DNA of 64,000 bases from Domibacillus robiginosus (GCF_000966195.1 NZ_LAHL01000012.1:248001-312000); one strand, 5' to 3'. Numbered from the stretch's first letter, positions 28,807 to 38,288 are shown. The notes: generated by a model from the letters alone, not told the origin. Numbers and translations: made by a program.

Positions 28807-29245
28807 AATTTAATCCATCAACATAATAATTTAATTGTTTTAAAATGACCCGTCTTGTTAATATACCCTCAAAATGCCCTTCCTCATCAGTTACACATAA
28901 AAAAGGATGATTAATAAGCTGCCCAAGCGCTTTACGGAAATGATCATGAACGGTTAAAGCTGGTTTATCCACGGCCATAACATCTTCCACCTTCAATTCT
29001 TCGAGCCGTTCAAATTCAATGCGTTCAAGACCGAGAAGCGCTTCCGTAATCATCGGAATGCTAATCAGCCCTTCAAGACGATATTTTGTATCCAAAACGG
29101 GAATGGCTGTATAACCGCTTTTTGTCAGAACGAGCAATGCGTGTTCAAGACTGTTTCCTCGTTGGACAAATGCAACTTTTTCTCCCGGAATAATATAATC
29201 CATGATATTTGTCTGCAGTACGTCTTTGTTTCTGAAGGAAATCAT
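28805..29245 (-). CDS. darB: DarB/CbpB, c-di-AMP-binding CBS-domain protein
   Basis: 146-residue protein made of two CBS repeats (LLVLTKSGYTAIPVLDTKYRLEG region and the C-terminal HPFLCVTDEEGHFEGILTRR). Close to B. subtilis DarB (YkuL) from start to end. In that species the free form stimulates the (p)ppGpp synthetase Rel and pyruvate carboxylase, and c-di-AMP blocks both. Position next to ccpC matches B. subtilis, with ykuK and ykzF missing. AAGGAG precedes the ATG. Confidence 0.93.
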   Translation of the reverse strand: MISFRNKDVLQTNIMDYIIPGEKVAFVQRGNSLEHALLVLTKSGYTAIPVLDTKYRLEGLISIPMITEALLGLERIEFERLEELKVEDVMAVDKPALTVHDHFRKALGQLINHPFLCVTDEEGHFEGILTRRVILKQLNYYVDGLN

Positions 29246-29266
29246 CAGTGTTCTCCTTTTTTGTTT

Positions 29267-29280
29267 TGTAAGCGCTTTAC
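29267..29280 (-). promoter_or_regulatory. cre-like sequence upstream of darB
   Basis: TGTAAGCGCTTTAC fits 12 of 14 positions of a CcpA cre consensus and is 22 bases before the darB start. The last two positions mismatch, so binding is uncertain. Confidence 0.3.
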
Positions 29281-29369
29281 TTACCTTCCATTATAGCAAA
29301 ACATTCTGGGCTTCTACCAGAGAAACGAGCCGTTCTTCTTCAAAAAGATCCGGCCCTGGCCGCCAGCTG

Positions 29370-29630
29370 TTATCCTTGCGCTTCCTGCTTTGCTTCTTGA
29401 AGAAGTTCAAAAATTTCAATTGCTGTCATATCAATATCGTCAAAAGGATATTTGCTTCCTTTTCCATCTTTATCATATACTTCTAATTCGAATGTATCTT
29501 TGTTTGGAAAATATTTTACCTGGCAGAGTGTTTTTCCATTTAATTCAAACAAACGCTGTTGCACTTCTCCCTGCTCTCCGCCCTCCTGCAGTGACTTTAA
29601 GCGTTGTACGATTCCAACTAATTGTGACAT
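29370..29630 (-). CDS. ykuJ: YkuJ family protein (DUF1797)
   Basis: 86-residue acidic soluble protein: MSQLVGIVQRLKSLQEGG, CQVKYFPNKDTFELEVYDK and YPFDDIDMTAIEIFELL match YkuJ. ATG at 29630 with AAAGGGG about 10 bases upstream; the longer frame upstream is not supported. Function unknown. Confidence 0.9.
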   Translation of the reverse strand: MSQLVGIVQRLKSLQEGGEQGEVQQRLFELNGKTLCQVKYFPNKDTFELEVYDKDGKGSKYPFDDIDMTAIEIFELLQEAKQEAQG

Positions 29631-30022
29631 ATATTGTCGACCCCTTTCTTTCATTATCCATTTAGTAAGCACAAGAAATATACCATACATCCCTGCTTTA
29701 ATCCAATATTTTTGCCCTGTTTTTTGAGAGTCAAATAATAAAAAAGACGCTAAAATCAGCGCCCTTATACCCACACCATCTCAATCATTCCAAGAAATGC
29801 GACACATACGGTTACAGGGAGCCGGATGAGCTTAATTCGCTGTGCGGATACTGGCGGGCCTGCTGCCCTGTTTTTGCATCAGAAAGGCCTGCTGTTTCTC
29901 ATTCCTTCAGCAGCTCAAAGCGGTCCACCAGGAGCCTCCTTACGACAGAATCCCGATGCTCCCAGGCGTCTTCATTACTCCAGGATATTTCGATTTTACC
30001 CCGATTTGTTCCAGTTCATACG
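29631..30022 (-). other. Gap without a supported gene between ykuI and ykuJ
   Basis: No intact gene. A weak hairpin with a T6 tail (minus strand, 29745-29768) resembles a terminator. Just before it, a short frame with no start ends RLPVTVCVAFLGMIEMVWV and looks like the last membrane helix of a lost protein. Confidence 0.4.
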
Positions 30023-31228
30023 TTAATACAGCAGTCCATCCTGATCGTACAAATACTCATAAGGAATATCAAAAAACAAATACTCATGTTCATTCACCGG
30101 GCAGGAAAATGTCCGAATGGTTTCTCCTGTCTCAATATCATTGTATAAATCAGAGATTAAACCGCCGCCATTTTTATTCATTCGAACGATATTCTCAAGA
30201 AAATAAGGGCGCCAACTCCAATTCTTATTTAAGTATTCCGGCTGAAAAATCCATCGCCCATCTTTTTTAAAATAGTTAGGTGTTAATTCAAATCCGTTTT
30301 CGTCACAAATATACAAACGAAAACACATTTCATCAAATTCCTGGGCAATATCTTCAAGCAGCTTTTCTTTTGAAACCGATTTTGATTTAGCAATTATGGC
30401 ACTTAGTCCGCTTTCCAATTGATCGGCCAGTGCGTATACGCTGCTTAAAGCCTGCTTTTCATACGTAATAAACCGGCTGCACTTTTCCCGCAGCATTTCT
30501 TTCTGCCCATCCGGCTGAGCAAACTCAGGCGATGGTTCTGATAGATAAAAGCCCTGGTAATAACGTCCGCCATTTTTCCATGCGTATTGAAGCTGATACT
30601 CTGCTTCGACCGTTTCAAACAAAAGCGATGCACCAAGTTTGCGGGCAAACATGGAAAGAGAGTAAACAATGTTTTTATAGGATTGATCACTGGCGTCTTT
30701 ACGAAGCGCACGCAGGCTTATTTTTAAAATGTCCGGTGACGATCCGGCAAAGTGGCGGATATCTCCATCAACTTCTCCAATGTGGTCGACTGCCAGCCGA
30801 ATCCCCAGTGTCTTATAATAGCGCAGAACATTATCAAGCGATTTGCTGTAATCTGCTTCTGAGATTTCCAGTACGATCTGCTCGTATTTCAATCCTCTTT
30901 CAGCATATTCATCCAGGATAGCCAGAAAAGATTCACCGTAATCTTCAAGCAGACCGGCAGCCCGGCGGTTTACAAACAGCATTTCCGTTCTTTCTGCTTT
31001 CAAAAAGGCATCCAGTGCTTTTCTAAGAATCACGTCCTCTACTTCACGACGGTAGTCATCCGGTGTATCCTCATCATGAAAAAATTGCCCGAGACTGTGG
31101 ATAGCCTCTCCTTCTATGTAACGCCCTAGCACTTCATATCCAATAATTTTATGTTCGTCAGCACTGAAGATCGGCTGGTAATATGGTACGACACAATCCA
31201 GATTACTCATAATTTCCAATACATCCAT
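30023..31228 (-). CDS. ykuI: YkuI, degenerate EAL-domain protein with C-terminal PAS/Cache-like domain
   Basis: 401 residues. The EAL domain spans about 1-250; the signature is EVLGR instead of EALxR, and the DDFG loop reads VDHIG, so catalytic activity is doubtful. Other conserved residues (NRRA Asn, VLEISEAD Glu, FETVEAE, YYQGFYLSEP) remain. The C-terminal domain (NWSWRPYFLENIVRM, GLISDLYNDIETGETIRTFS) is the PAS-like sensor of B. subtilis YkuI, which binds c-di-GMP. ATG at 31228 follows AGGGGG. Confidence 0.92.
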   Translation of the reverse strand: MDVLEIMSNLDCVVPYYQPIFSADEHKIIGYEVLGRYIEGEAIHSLGQFFHDEDTPDDYRREVEDVILRKALDAFLKAERTEMLFVNRRAAGLLEDYGESFLAILDEYAERGLKYEQIVLEISEADYSKSLDNVLRYYKTLGIRLAVDHIGEVDGDIRHFAGSSPDILKISLRALRKDASDQSYKNIVYSLSMFARKLGASLLFETVEAEYQLQYAWKNGGRYYQGFYLSEPSPEFAQPDGQKEMLREKCSRFITYEKQALSSVYALADQLESGLSAIIAKSKSVSKEKLLEDIAQEFDEMCFRLYICDENGFELTPNYFKKDGRWIFQPEYLNKNWSWRPYFLENIVRMNKNGGGLISDLYNDIETGETIRTFSCPVNEHEYLFFDIPYEYLYDQDGLLY

Positions 31229-31301
31229 GAATAAACCCCCTATTCCGTCCAATCGTCTATTATTATACATGACTTTTACTCATTATGCTGTAATTAGAAA
31301 A

Positions 31302-31327
31302 AACCTGGCACATGATGGCGCCAGGTT
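31302..31327 (-). terminator. Terminator of the trehalose operon
   Basis: AACCTGGC / GCCAGGTT stem followed by TTTTC on the minus strand, overlapping the treR stop. Confidence 0.8.
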
Positions 31328-32045
31328 AAATCGTATGCCGGCGGGCAAAATCGACGAAGCGAAATTTGTCCGGCCGGTGTCTGGACTCTGTGTACTGGAA
31401 GAGGTTCGCATTATCTAAATAAACGTAATTGCGTACGACTACAATATAGGAAAAACCATTCATATGAAGAAGCGAGAGATCTTCTTTTGTACATGGTTCG
31501 ACCGTTATTTCTTTTCGGGCAAAACTGATAGTTAAATCAAGCTCTTTCTCAAGATATGCGTAAATGGACTGTTCACATATTTCCCTTGTTAGAGTAGGGA
31601 CATTCTTTTTGAGTAAGAAATCTTTGTCTAAAATAATACGTTCTTCGTTAAACACACGTGTGCGGGTTACTTTCCAAATATCCTCTTTTGCACTGCATTG
31701 AAGCTGGTGCTGTAAATAAGGCTCCGGTCGAATTAACGTAAGCTCTTCTACGTTTGTATAAATAGTTCCGCTCAGCCCTTCCGCCAGCTCCTTGAAACTG
31801 ACAAGCCCGGAAAAAGGAAAGCTCGCCCGGCTCGTGTCAAGAACGACAGAGCCTTTGCCGCGCAGCTTTTGAATGTACCCGTTTTGAGAAAGAAGGGTCA
31901 GCGCTTTTCGAATCGTTTCTCTCGATGTTTCATAGCTGGCGGCCAATTCATGCTCTGAGGGAATCAATTCCCCGGGCTGAAACACACCCTGCTTCATTTT
32001 TTCAGCCAGTTCTTCATAAATGCGTTTGTATTTGTTTGTTTTCAT
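31326..32045 (-). CDS. treR: TreR, GntR-family repressor of trehalose utilisation
   Basis: 239 residues: an N-terminal winged helix (ELIPSEHELAASYETSRETI, IQKLRGKGSVV) and a C-terminal UTRA ligand domain ending YTESRHRPDKFRFVDFARR, typical of TreR. In Bacillus trehalose-6-phosphate releases it from DNA. Two TTGTATATACA operators stand in the treP promoter. Last gene of treP-treA-treR. Confidence 0.94.
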   Translation of the reverse strand: MKTNKYKRIYEELAEKMKQGVFQPGELIPSEHELAASYETSRETIRKALTLLSQNGYIQKLRGKGSVVLDTSRASFPFSGLVSFKELAEGLSGTIYTNVEELTLIRPEPYLQHQLQCSAKEDIWKVTRTRVFNEERIILDKDFLLKKNVPTLTREICEQSIYAYLEKELDLTISFARKEITVEPCTKEDLSLLHMNGFSYIVVVRNYVYLDNANLFQYTESRHRPDKFRFVDFARRHTI

Positions 32046-32094
32046 ATTCGTTCACCTGTATGCTGTCATTCCTTCCACTATAGCATAAAATGGA

Positions 32095-33759
32095 TTAGTT
32101 AAACAGGCGGTATACGGTGCTTTCATAGGGTGTTAATGTCCAGTCTGAAAGATTAAAAGGCACCTGCTCTTCATTTGAGAGGACAAGTGAAGAATTTTTA
32201 CCTTTTAATTCTTCCGGTACAATAAACGGTACAGGCCGCCCATAAAAATTATTTACAACCAGCCACGCTTCATCTTTGTACTCCCTTAGATAAACAAACA
32301 GCTCAGGGTGATCAGCCATTAGCAGCCGGTAGCTTCCTTCTCGGAGAAGCTCTTCCTTTTTCCGCAGTTTAATCAGTGCCTGATAATGATAAAAAAGAGA
32401 ATCGTTGTCTTGCTTTGCTTTTTCTACATTGATGTCTTTAAAGTTACTGGCAGTTTCAATCCATGGCGTGCCGCTTGTAAACCCGGCATTTTTTTCTCCA
32501 TTCCATTGAACAGGTGTCCGGCTGTTATCGCGTGATTTTTGTTTTAAAATTGTCATAACATCTTCTTCTGCCATTCCCTGCTCACGCATTTCCGTGTACA
32601 TATTTAACGATTCTACATCGCGGTACTGCTCAATCCGTGCAAAATGGGGATTTGTCATTCCAATTTCTTCGCCTTGATAAATATAAGGTGTCCCCTTCAT
32701 AAGGTGGATTACGTTTGCCAGCATTTTCCCTGACTTCACCCGGTATTCTCCATCATTTCCGTACCGGCTTACAATTCGCGGCTGGTCATGGTTACACCAA
32801 AACAGAGCATTCCAGCCTTCGCCTTTATCCATTTCCTGCTGCCAGTCTGACATGATCCCTTTTAGCCATAAAAAGTCAAACGGAGCCGCTGTCCATTTTT
32901 CTCCCCCTGGATAATCTGCTTTTAAATGATGAAAGTTAAATGTCATTGCCAGTTCATGTGAATCCGGATGAGAATAACGGATACAGTGCTCGATTGTTGT
33001 AGAAGACATTTCGCCTACTGTTAATAGATCATACCGTGAAAATACCTGGTCGTTCATTTCACGCAAAAACTCGTGAACCCGGGGACCATCGGTGTAAAAG
33101 CGACGGCCATCTCCCTCAAAATCATCAGGAAATGATTGATCTTTAGAAATAAGGTTAATAACATCCAGACGAAAGCCGTCAATACCTTTTCGAAGCCAAA
33201 AATGCATCATGTCATACAGATCACGGCGGACTTGCTCGTTTTCCCAGTTTAAATCTGCCTGGGTCCGGTCAAATAAATGCAAATAGTACTGGCCGCGCTT
33301 TTCATCATATGCCCATGCTGATCCGCCGAATTTTGATTTCCAGTTGTTTGGCGGTCCCCCGTCTACCCCGTCTCTCCAAATATAGTAGTCCCGGTACCGG
33401 CCATTCGATTCTCTCGATTGCTGAAACCATTTATGCTCAGTAGACGTGTGATTCACAACGAGATCCATGACAATTTTTATCTGCCGGCTATGAGCCTTCT
33501 CGAGCAGCTCTTCAACGTCATCCATCGTTCCATAGTCAGGATTAACTGTATAATAATCGCTAATGTCATAGCCGTTATCCTTTTGCGGTGACGCGTAAAT
33601 TGGTGTCAGCCACAACACGTCTACACCAAGCTCCTTTAAATAATCCAGCTTTTCAATAATTCCCTGGATATCACCTGTTCCACTGCCGGTTGTATCATTA
33701 AAGCTTTTTGGGTAAATCTGGTAAACAACACTCTTTTTCCACCATTGTTCTTTCATCAT
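32095..33759 (-). CDS. treA: Alpha,alpha-phosphotrehalase
   Basis: 554-residue GH13 enzyme that hydrolyses trehalose-6-phosphate to glucose and glucose-6-phosphate in the cytosol. GH13 regions: MDLVVNHTS, GFRLDVINLI with the nucleophile Asp, VGEMSS with the acid/base Glu, and CNHDQPRIVSRYG. Length is as expected. Two adjacent ATGs (33759 and 33756) follow AGGAGG; either could start. Confidence 0.95.
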   Translation of the reverse strand: MMKEQWWKKSVVYQIYPKSFNDTTGSGTGDIQGIIEKLDYLKELGVDVLWLTPIYASPQKDNGYDISDYYTVNPDYGTMDDVEELLEKAHSRQIKIVMDLVVNHTSTEHKWFQQSRESNGRYRDYYIWRDGVDGGPPNNWKSKFGGSAWAYDEKRGQYYLHLFDRTQADLNWENEQVRRDLYDMMHFWLRKGIDGFRLDVINLISKDQSFPDDFEGDGRRFYTDGPRVHEFLREMNDQVFSRYDLLTVGEMSSTTIEHCIRYSHPDSHELAMTFNFHHLKADYPGGEKWTAAPFDFLWLKGIMSDWQQEMDKGEGWNALFWCNHDQPRIVSRYGNDGEYRVKSGKMLANVIHLMKGTPYIYQGEEIGMTNPHFARIEQYRDVESLNMYTEMREQGMAEEDVMTILKQKSRDNSRTPVQWNGEKNAGFTSGTPWIETASNFKDINVEKAKQDNDSLFYHYQALIKLRKKEELLREGSYRLLMADHPELFVYLREYKDEAWLVVNNFYGRPVPFIVPEELKGKNSSLVLSNEEQVPFNLSDWTLTPYESTVYRLFN

Positions 33760-33778
33760 GTGAACCTCCTAATAGAAA

Positions 33779-33798
33779 AAAGGGCAAAGGTGCCCTTT
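33779..33798 (-). terminator. Intercistronic hairpin between treP and treA
   Basis: AAAGGGCA / TGCCCTTT stem followed by TTTTC on the minus strand, overlapping the treP stop. It probably lets only part of the transcripts continue into treA. Confidence 0.6.
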
Positions 33799-35206
33799 AT
33801 TTTTGTTTCGCAAATCGTGAAAAGATAAACGTCAAAATGATTGGCAGTACAATCACAATCATCATACCGATTAAAAAGGATGTCATTCCTTTACTGATAA
33901 CAAGAAAGCCAGGAATGCCTCCAACGCCAATTGTACTAGCAAGTACACCATTTACCGATATGAACATACCAGCAATCGCTGAACTGATCATCGCTGCAAT
34001 AAAAGCGTAGCGAAAACGGAGATTTACCCCAAATATAGCCGGCTCCGTTACACCGAGAAATGCAGACAGTGCGGATGTATAAGAAAGTCCTTTTAAACGG
34101 TCTTCTTTTGCTAAAAAACCGATAGTCAAAGCGGCTGCACCCTGTGCAATGTTAGAAAGCGCCAGCATTGGCCATAGAAACGTGCCGCCAAGCTGGGAGC
34201 CAACCAGCTGTAAATCTACCGCTAAGAAAGTATGGTGCATCCCTGTAATCACCAGGACACTGTACAAGCCTCCGTATATTAAACCGCCTAAAAGCGGTAC
34301 TGTATCAAAAATATAAATCACAGCATCTGTAATAGCGTTTCCAACAATAAACATAACCGGTCCAATTAAAATGAAAGCGGCAAAACCGGTAATAAGGAGA
34401 GCGAGCGGCGCTACAACGAGCAGCTGAATACCTTCTGGAACTCTTTTTGTTAAGAAAACTTCAATTTTGGCCAGTAAGTAGGAAGCAAACAAAACAGGAA
34501 GTACCTGCCCCTGGTAACCGATTTTCTCAACTGTCATACCCATAATATTCCATGTAGGAATTTCTCCTGCTTTTTCTGCTTCCCCGTACGCCCATGCGTT
34601 TAATAAATCAGGATGGACGAGGATTAAACCCAGCACAATCCCTAAAAGAGGGCTACCGCCAAAACGCTTCACCGCTGACCAGCCGATCAAAGCTGGCAAA
34701 AAGGTAAACGCTGTATTCGCAATTAAATTAATAATACTAGCAATGTCCGCCCACTGAGGATATCGTTCAATTAATGATTCCTCAAAAAAGATACCGGGAC
34801 CCGTTAAAATATTATTCAGTCCGAGTAGCAAGCCGGCTGTTACAATGGCCGGTAAAATGGGTATAAAAATATCAGCTAATGTTTTAATTGCCCGCTGCAG
34901 CGGATTTAAATTCGATTCTGATGCTTTTTTCACATCATCTTTGGAAGACTCTCCAATACCGGTTTGATCAACCAGATCTTGATACACCTTGTTAACGGTA
35001 CCCTGGCCGATCACAACCTGATACTGTCCGTTAGCGGCAAAAGATCCTTTGACTACATCAATTTGTTCTAGTTTTTCTGTATCGACTTTGCTTTCATCTT
35101 TTAATGCAAAACGCAGCCGTGTTACACAATGTGTAGCTGCACTAATATTATCACGTCCGCCGACTGCCTCTACAATCTGCTCCGCCTGCTTTGAATATGC
35201 ACCCAT
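33797..35206 (-). CDS. treP: Trehalose-specific PTS enzyme IIBC
   Basis: 469-residue membrane permease. The IIB domain is at the N-terminus with the phosphorylated Cys in ATHCVTRLRF near 27. The IIC domain follows with about ten hydrophobic segments and the ITGMHHTF and GVTEPAIFGVNLR regions near 310-390. It lacks a IIA domain, so phosphate comes from another EIIA-Glc. ATG at 35206 is 9 bases from AGGAGG; a TTG nine bases upstream abuts it. Confidence 0.94.
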   Translation of the reverse strand: MGAYSKQAEQIVEAVGGRDNISAATHCVTRLRFALKDESKVDTEKLEQIDVVKGSFAANGQYQVVIGQGTVNKVYQDLVDQTGIGESSKDDVKKASESNLNPLQRAIKTLADIFIPILPAIVTAGLLLGLNNILTGPGIFFEESLIERYPQWADIASIINLIANTAFTFLPALIGWSAVKRFGGSPLLGIVLGLILVHPDLLNAWAYGEAEKAGEIPTWNIMGMTVEKIGYQGQVLPVLFASYLLAKIEVFLTKRVPEGIQLLVVAPLALLITGFAAFILIGPVMFIVGNAITDAVIYIFDTVPLLGGLIYGGLYSVLVITGMHHTFLAVDLQLVGSQLGGTFLWPMLALSNIAQGAAALTIGFLAKEDRLKGLSYTSALSAFLGVTEPAIFGVNLRFRYAFIAAMISSAIAGMFISVNGVLASTIGVGGIPGFLVISKGMTSFLIGMMIVIVLPIILTFIFSRFAKQK

Positions 35207-35224
35207 CGTTACCAACCTCCTAAT

Positions 35225-35237
35225 CTTGTATATACAT
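35225..35237 (-). promoter_or_regulatory. TreR operator 1
   Basis: Near-palindrome CTTGTATATACAT, just downstream of the treP -10, between promoter and gene. Confidence 0.75.
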
Positions 35238-35246
35238 CTAAATAAA

Positions 35247-35276
35247 ACTTTATCACTTGTATATACATGTTGTCAA
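35247..35276 (-). promoter_or_regulatory. treP promoter
   Basis: Perfect -35 TTGACA (35271-35276), 18-base spacer, -10 TAAAGT (35247-35252). Confidence 0.65.
35256..35268 (-). promoter_or_regulatory. TreR operator 2
   Basis: Second CTTGTATATACAT copy, lying inside the spacer between -35 and -10 of the treP promoter. Confidence 0.75.
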
Positions 35277-35282
35277 CGAATA

Positions 35283-35296
35283 AGGAAGCGATTTCA
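35283..35296 (-). promoter_or_regulatory. CcpA cre site upstream of treP
   Basis: TGAAATCGCTTCCT fits the cre consensus TGWAANCGNTWNCA at 13 of 14 positions and lies directly upstream of the -35. Confidence 0.6.
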
Positions 35297-35332
35297 AAAA
35301 AAAAAAAAAAAAAACAGCGGTTATCGCTGCTT
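35296..35332 (-). terminator. Terminator of fadH with a 19-base T run
   Basis: AGCAGCG / CGCTGT-type stem followed by an uninterrupted run of 19 T on the minus strand (A19 at 35296-35314). Unusually long homopolymer. Confidence 0.8.
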
Positions 35333-36096
35333 TAAAAAGGAAATCGGTTCAGCCATTGGCCGCCGTCTATTGTAATACACTCTCCATTTATATAGGAAGC
35401 TTCTTTAGAAGCTAAAAAAACAGCAAGAGAGGCAATCTCCTCGGGCGTGCCAAGCCGTCCCAGCGGCACACTGTCGACTGTCCGTTTAGCTGCTTCCGGT
35501 GACTCCCACAGTTTTTCTGCCCCTCCTGTCCGCTCAATTGGGCCAGGAGCAATCGCGTTCACTCGTATTCCATATTGATGGCCCCACTCCACGGCGAGAG
35601 TACGGGTAAGAGAGAGTACACCTGCTTTAGCAGCGGCTGAATGCACAACACCCGCTCCTGCATTCCATGCATAAGTGGCTGCTATGTTAATGATTAAGCC
35701 GCTTCTTTTTTGTTTGATCCAGTAGTTTCCTATAGCCTGTGAACAGTAAAATGTTCCATTTAATACGATATCAATAACGGACTTCCATCCATTCGGTGTC
35801 AGCTGTTCCGCTGGACAAATGAAATTTCCAGCTGCATTGTTAATGAATACATCGATTGAACCAAATGCAAAATGTGCCTTTTCGATCAATTTAACAGCTT
35901 CTTCAGGCTGGCGTACATCCATAGCAAAAGTTAAGAACCGGCTGTTTTCTCCGCTGATCTCCTGTTGAGCCGCTCTTAACTTTGCTTCATCACGTCCGCA
36001 AATCATGACATTGGCCCCTTTATCGAAAAAACACTGAGCCATATATTTTCCCATCCCACTCGATCCACCTGTGATAATCACTGTTTGTCTTGTCAT
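35332..36096 (-). CDS. fadH: 2,4-dienoyl-CoA reductase, SDR type
   Basis: 254-residue short-chain dehydrogenase needed to degrade unsaturated fatty acids. NADP-binding TGGSSGMGKYMA near 10, NNAAGNFICPAEQLTPNGW near 85, and PGPIERTGGAEKLW are shared with B. subtilis FadH (YkuF). As in 2,4-dienoyl-CoA reductases the usual SDR YxxxK is replaced by the HSAAAKAGV region. ATG at 36096 follows GGGGAGG. A perfect FadR operator lies upstream. Confidence 0.93.
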   Translation of the reverse strand: MTRQTVIITGGSSGMGKYMAQCFFDKGANVMICGRDEAKLRAAQQEISGENSRFLTFAMDVRQPEEAVKLIEKAHFAFGSIDVFINNAAGNFICPAEQLTPNGWKSVIDIVLNGTFYCSQAIGNYWIKQKRSGLIINIAATYAWNAGAGVVHSAAAKAGVLSLTRTLAVEWGHQYGIRVNAIAPGPIERTGGAEKLWESPEAAKRTVDSVPLGRLGTPEEIASLAVFLASKEASYINGECITIDGGQWLNRFPF

Positions 36097-36117
36097 ACGT
36101 ACCTCCCCTTTAAATAT

Positions 36118-36135
36118 TGAATGACTATTCATTCA
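36118..36135 (-). promoter_or_regulatory. FadR operator upstream of fadH
   Basis: TGAATGACTATTCATTCA is a full match to the Bacillus FadR (YsiA) box, repressor of beta-oxidation released by long-chain acyl-CoA. It starts 22 bases before fadH. Confidence 0.85.
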
Positions 36136-36153
36136 TTTCTTTATTATGAAAAA

Positions 36154-36177
36154 AGAAATCCGCAATATATACGGATC
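36154..36177 (-). terminator. Terminator of ppx-ppk
   Basis: AGATCCGT / CGGATTTCT stem with T-rich tail on the minus strand, 12 bases after ppk. Confidence 0.65.
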
Positions 36178-36188
36178 TCCTCTCACAA

Positions 36189-38288
36189 TTATTCTTCGTC
36201 TTCCTGTATTTGATAAACAGTCTGTAAACATTGAAGCTGACTGTCAATATAAACATCTTCTTTTTCGTGAGCTACGTAATGGTAATTTCCTTCATTATCC
36301 TGATAACGTGCTTTTGCATTATCTGATAACTGCAGAGAAAGAAAATCAGTCAGCCTGTTTTTTAAGGAGGCGTCTAAAATAGGAAATAAAATTTCAACCC
36401 GCTTAATCATATTACGTGTCATCATATCAGCTGATGAAAGGTAAATATGACGCTCACCATTATGATGGAAATAATAAATGCGGCTGTGCTCTAGAAAACG
36501 GCCGACGATACTGATTACCCGAATGTTTTCACTTACCCCTGGAATTCCCGGACGCATGCAGCAAATACCACGGATAATACAGTCAATTTGAACACCTGCG
36601 TTAGATGCTTCATATAATTTCATAATCAGTCGTTTGTCAGTCAAGGAATTCATCTTTGCAATAATTCGTCCATTTCCATACTTTTTATGGATATCAATTT
36701 CCTGATCAATTAATTTAATAAAAGCATCTTGAATATCAAATGGAGCCACAACTAAATGATTGTATTTTGGTTTGTCCATATAGCCGCTTAAATAATTAAA
36801 AAAATTAGTTGCATCTACACCAAACTCTTTTTTAGAGGTAATTAACCCATGGTCGGTATAAAGCTTTGCTGTGGCATCGTTGTAATTACCCGTTCCAAGA
36901 TGAACAAACCGTTCAATCTGACCTGCCCGCTTCCGGACTACAAGCGTGATTTTACTGTGTGTTTTTAAATTGTGCATCCCATATATAACATGACATCCTG
37001 CTTTTTCCAGTTCCTTTGCCCACTGAACGTTATTTTCTTCATCAAACCGCGCTTTTAACTCGACGAGAACGGTCACTTGTTTTCCTTTTTCCGCTGCACG
37101 CTTAAGTGACTCAATAATAGGTGAGTCGCCGCTTACCCGATAAAGAGTCATTTTAATGGCTAAAACAAGTGGATCGTCCGCTGCCTGTGAAATAAAATCA
37201 ACGACAGGCTCAAAGGACTCGTATGGATGGTAAAAAAGCACATCCTGCTGCAGCGCCTTTTCAAAAATATCTTCCCGCGAAGACAAATCAAGCGGCAGCT
37301 GAGGAATAAAAGTTTCATAGGTGAGCCCTTCACGTAGAGTACTTAGCTTTTTCGTAAAAGGAAATAAAAAAGTCAAATCGATCGGTCCATCAATTTCGTA
37401 CACATCTTTAAAATGAATTTCAAGCTCTTCCAGCAAATAATCCAGTACATCCTGATCTAAATCCTGCGATTTAATTTCAAGCCGGACCGCCGCTCCCCAT
37501 TTTCGTTTTTTCAATTCTTTTTCAATTTCAAGAAGTAAATCACGGGCGCCTTCTTCATGAATTTCCATATCTGCATTTCGTGTGATCCGAAATGTATTCA
37601 CATTTTTCACTACATATCCCTGGAAGATACGGTCAATAAAATATTCCAATACATCCTCTAGTAAAACGAATGTGCCGCCTTCCTCCGATGGCACTTCAAT
37701 TGTACGGTCGAGCACTCCTGGTACCTGGACAATCGCTACACGATCCCTTTCCGCCTCTGGCTCGTCATTTTCAAGCATTACAACAAGATTAAGAGATTTG
37801 TTCAACAGCATAGGAAAAGGACGATAAGCATCAATCGCCATTGGTGTCAGGACGGGAAACACTTCGTTGTCAAAATAATCAAGCAAAAATTGCTGCTGCT
37901 CGTGGTCCAAATCCGCCGGCTTTTTTAAGGAGAAACCTTCTTCTTCAAGCGCTGGAAGAATTTCTTCCCGTAATACTCTGTTTTGGGTATCTACCAGCTC
38001 ATGTGCTTTAATGCTGATTCGATTCAGCTGCTGCTTCGGTGTCAGTCCCGCTTTGTTTTCCGGCTTATTAAAGCCTGCTTTCACTTGATCCTTTAAGCCA
38101 GCTACCCTTACCATAAAAAATTCATCTAAGTTAGAGCTGAAGATGGCCAAAAATTTCATACGTTCGAGCAGAGGATTATTTAAATCCGATGATTCCTCCA
38201 ACACACGTTTGTTAAAGTTAAGCCAGCTTAATTCTCGATTATTGTAATATCTCGGATTCGCTAAATCAATTGCTGTCTGCATGCTCAT
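36189..38288 (-). CDS. ppk: Polyphosphate kinase 1
   Basis: 699-residue enzyme that polymerises the gamma-phosphate of ATP into polyphosphate. [16 protein letters not shown] near 17, [14 protein letters not shown] near 370, the autophosphorylated His region [18 protein letters not shown] near 425, and [11 protein letters not shown] near 580 are all present. Length is typical for PPK1. It starts 14 bases after ppx, forming an operon. B. subtilis 168 has no such pair at this locus as far as I recall. Confidence 0.95.
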   Translation of the reverse strand: MSMQTAIDLANPRYYNNRELSWLNFNKRVLEESSDLNNPLLERMKFLAIFSSNLDEFFMVRVAGLKDQVKAGFNKPENKAGLTPKQQLNRISIKAHELVDTQNRVLREEILPALEEEGFSLKKPADLDHEQQQFLLDYFDNEVFPVLTPMAIDAYRPFPMLLNKSLNLVVMLENDEPEAERDRVAIVQVPGVLDRTIEVPSEEGGTFVLLEDVLEYFIDRIFQGYVVKNVNTFRITRNADMEIHEEGARDLLLEIEKELKKRKWGAAVRLEIKSQDLDQDVLDYLLEELEIHFKDVYEIDGPIDLTFLFPFTKKLSTLREGLTYETFIPQLPLDLSSREDIFEKALQQDVLFYHPYESFEPVVDFISQAADDPLVLAIKMTLYRVSGDSPIIESLKRAAEKGKQVTVLVELKARFDEENNVQWAKELEKAGCHVIYGMHNLKTHSKITLVVRKRAGQIERFVHLGTGNYNDATAKLYTDHGLITSKKEFGVDATNFFNYLSGYMDKPKYNHLVVAPFDIQDAFIKLIDQEIDIHKKYGNGRIIAKMNSLTDKRLIMKLYEASNAGVQIDCIIRGICCMRPGIPGVSENIRVISIVGRFLEHSRIYYFHHNGERHIYLSSADMMTRNMIKRVEILFPILDASLKNRLTDFLSLQLSDNAKARYQDNEGNYHYVAHEKEDVYIDSQLQCLQTVYQIQEDEE

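Noticed and set aside
29826-30270. Plus-strand ORFs between ykuJ and ykuI
   Set aside because: No ribosome site, overlap with ykuI in antisense, and cysteine/histidine-rich composition typical of shadow frames.
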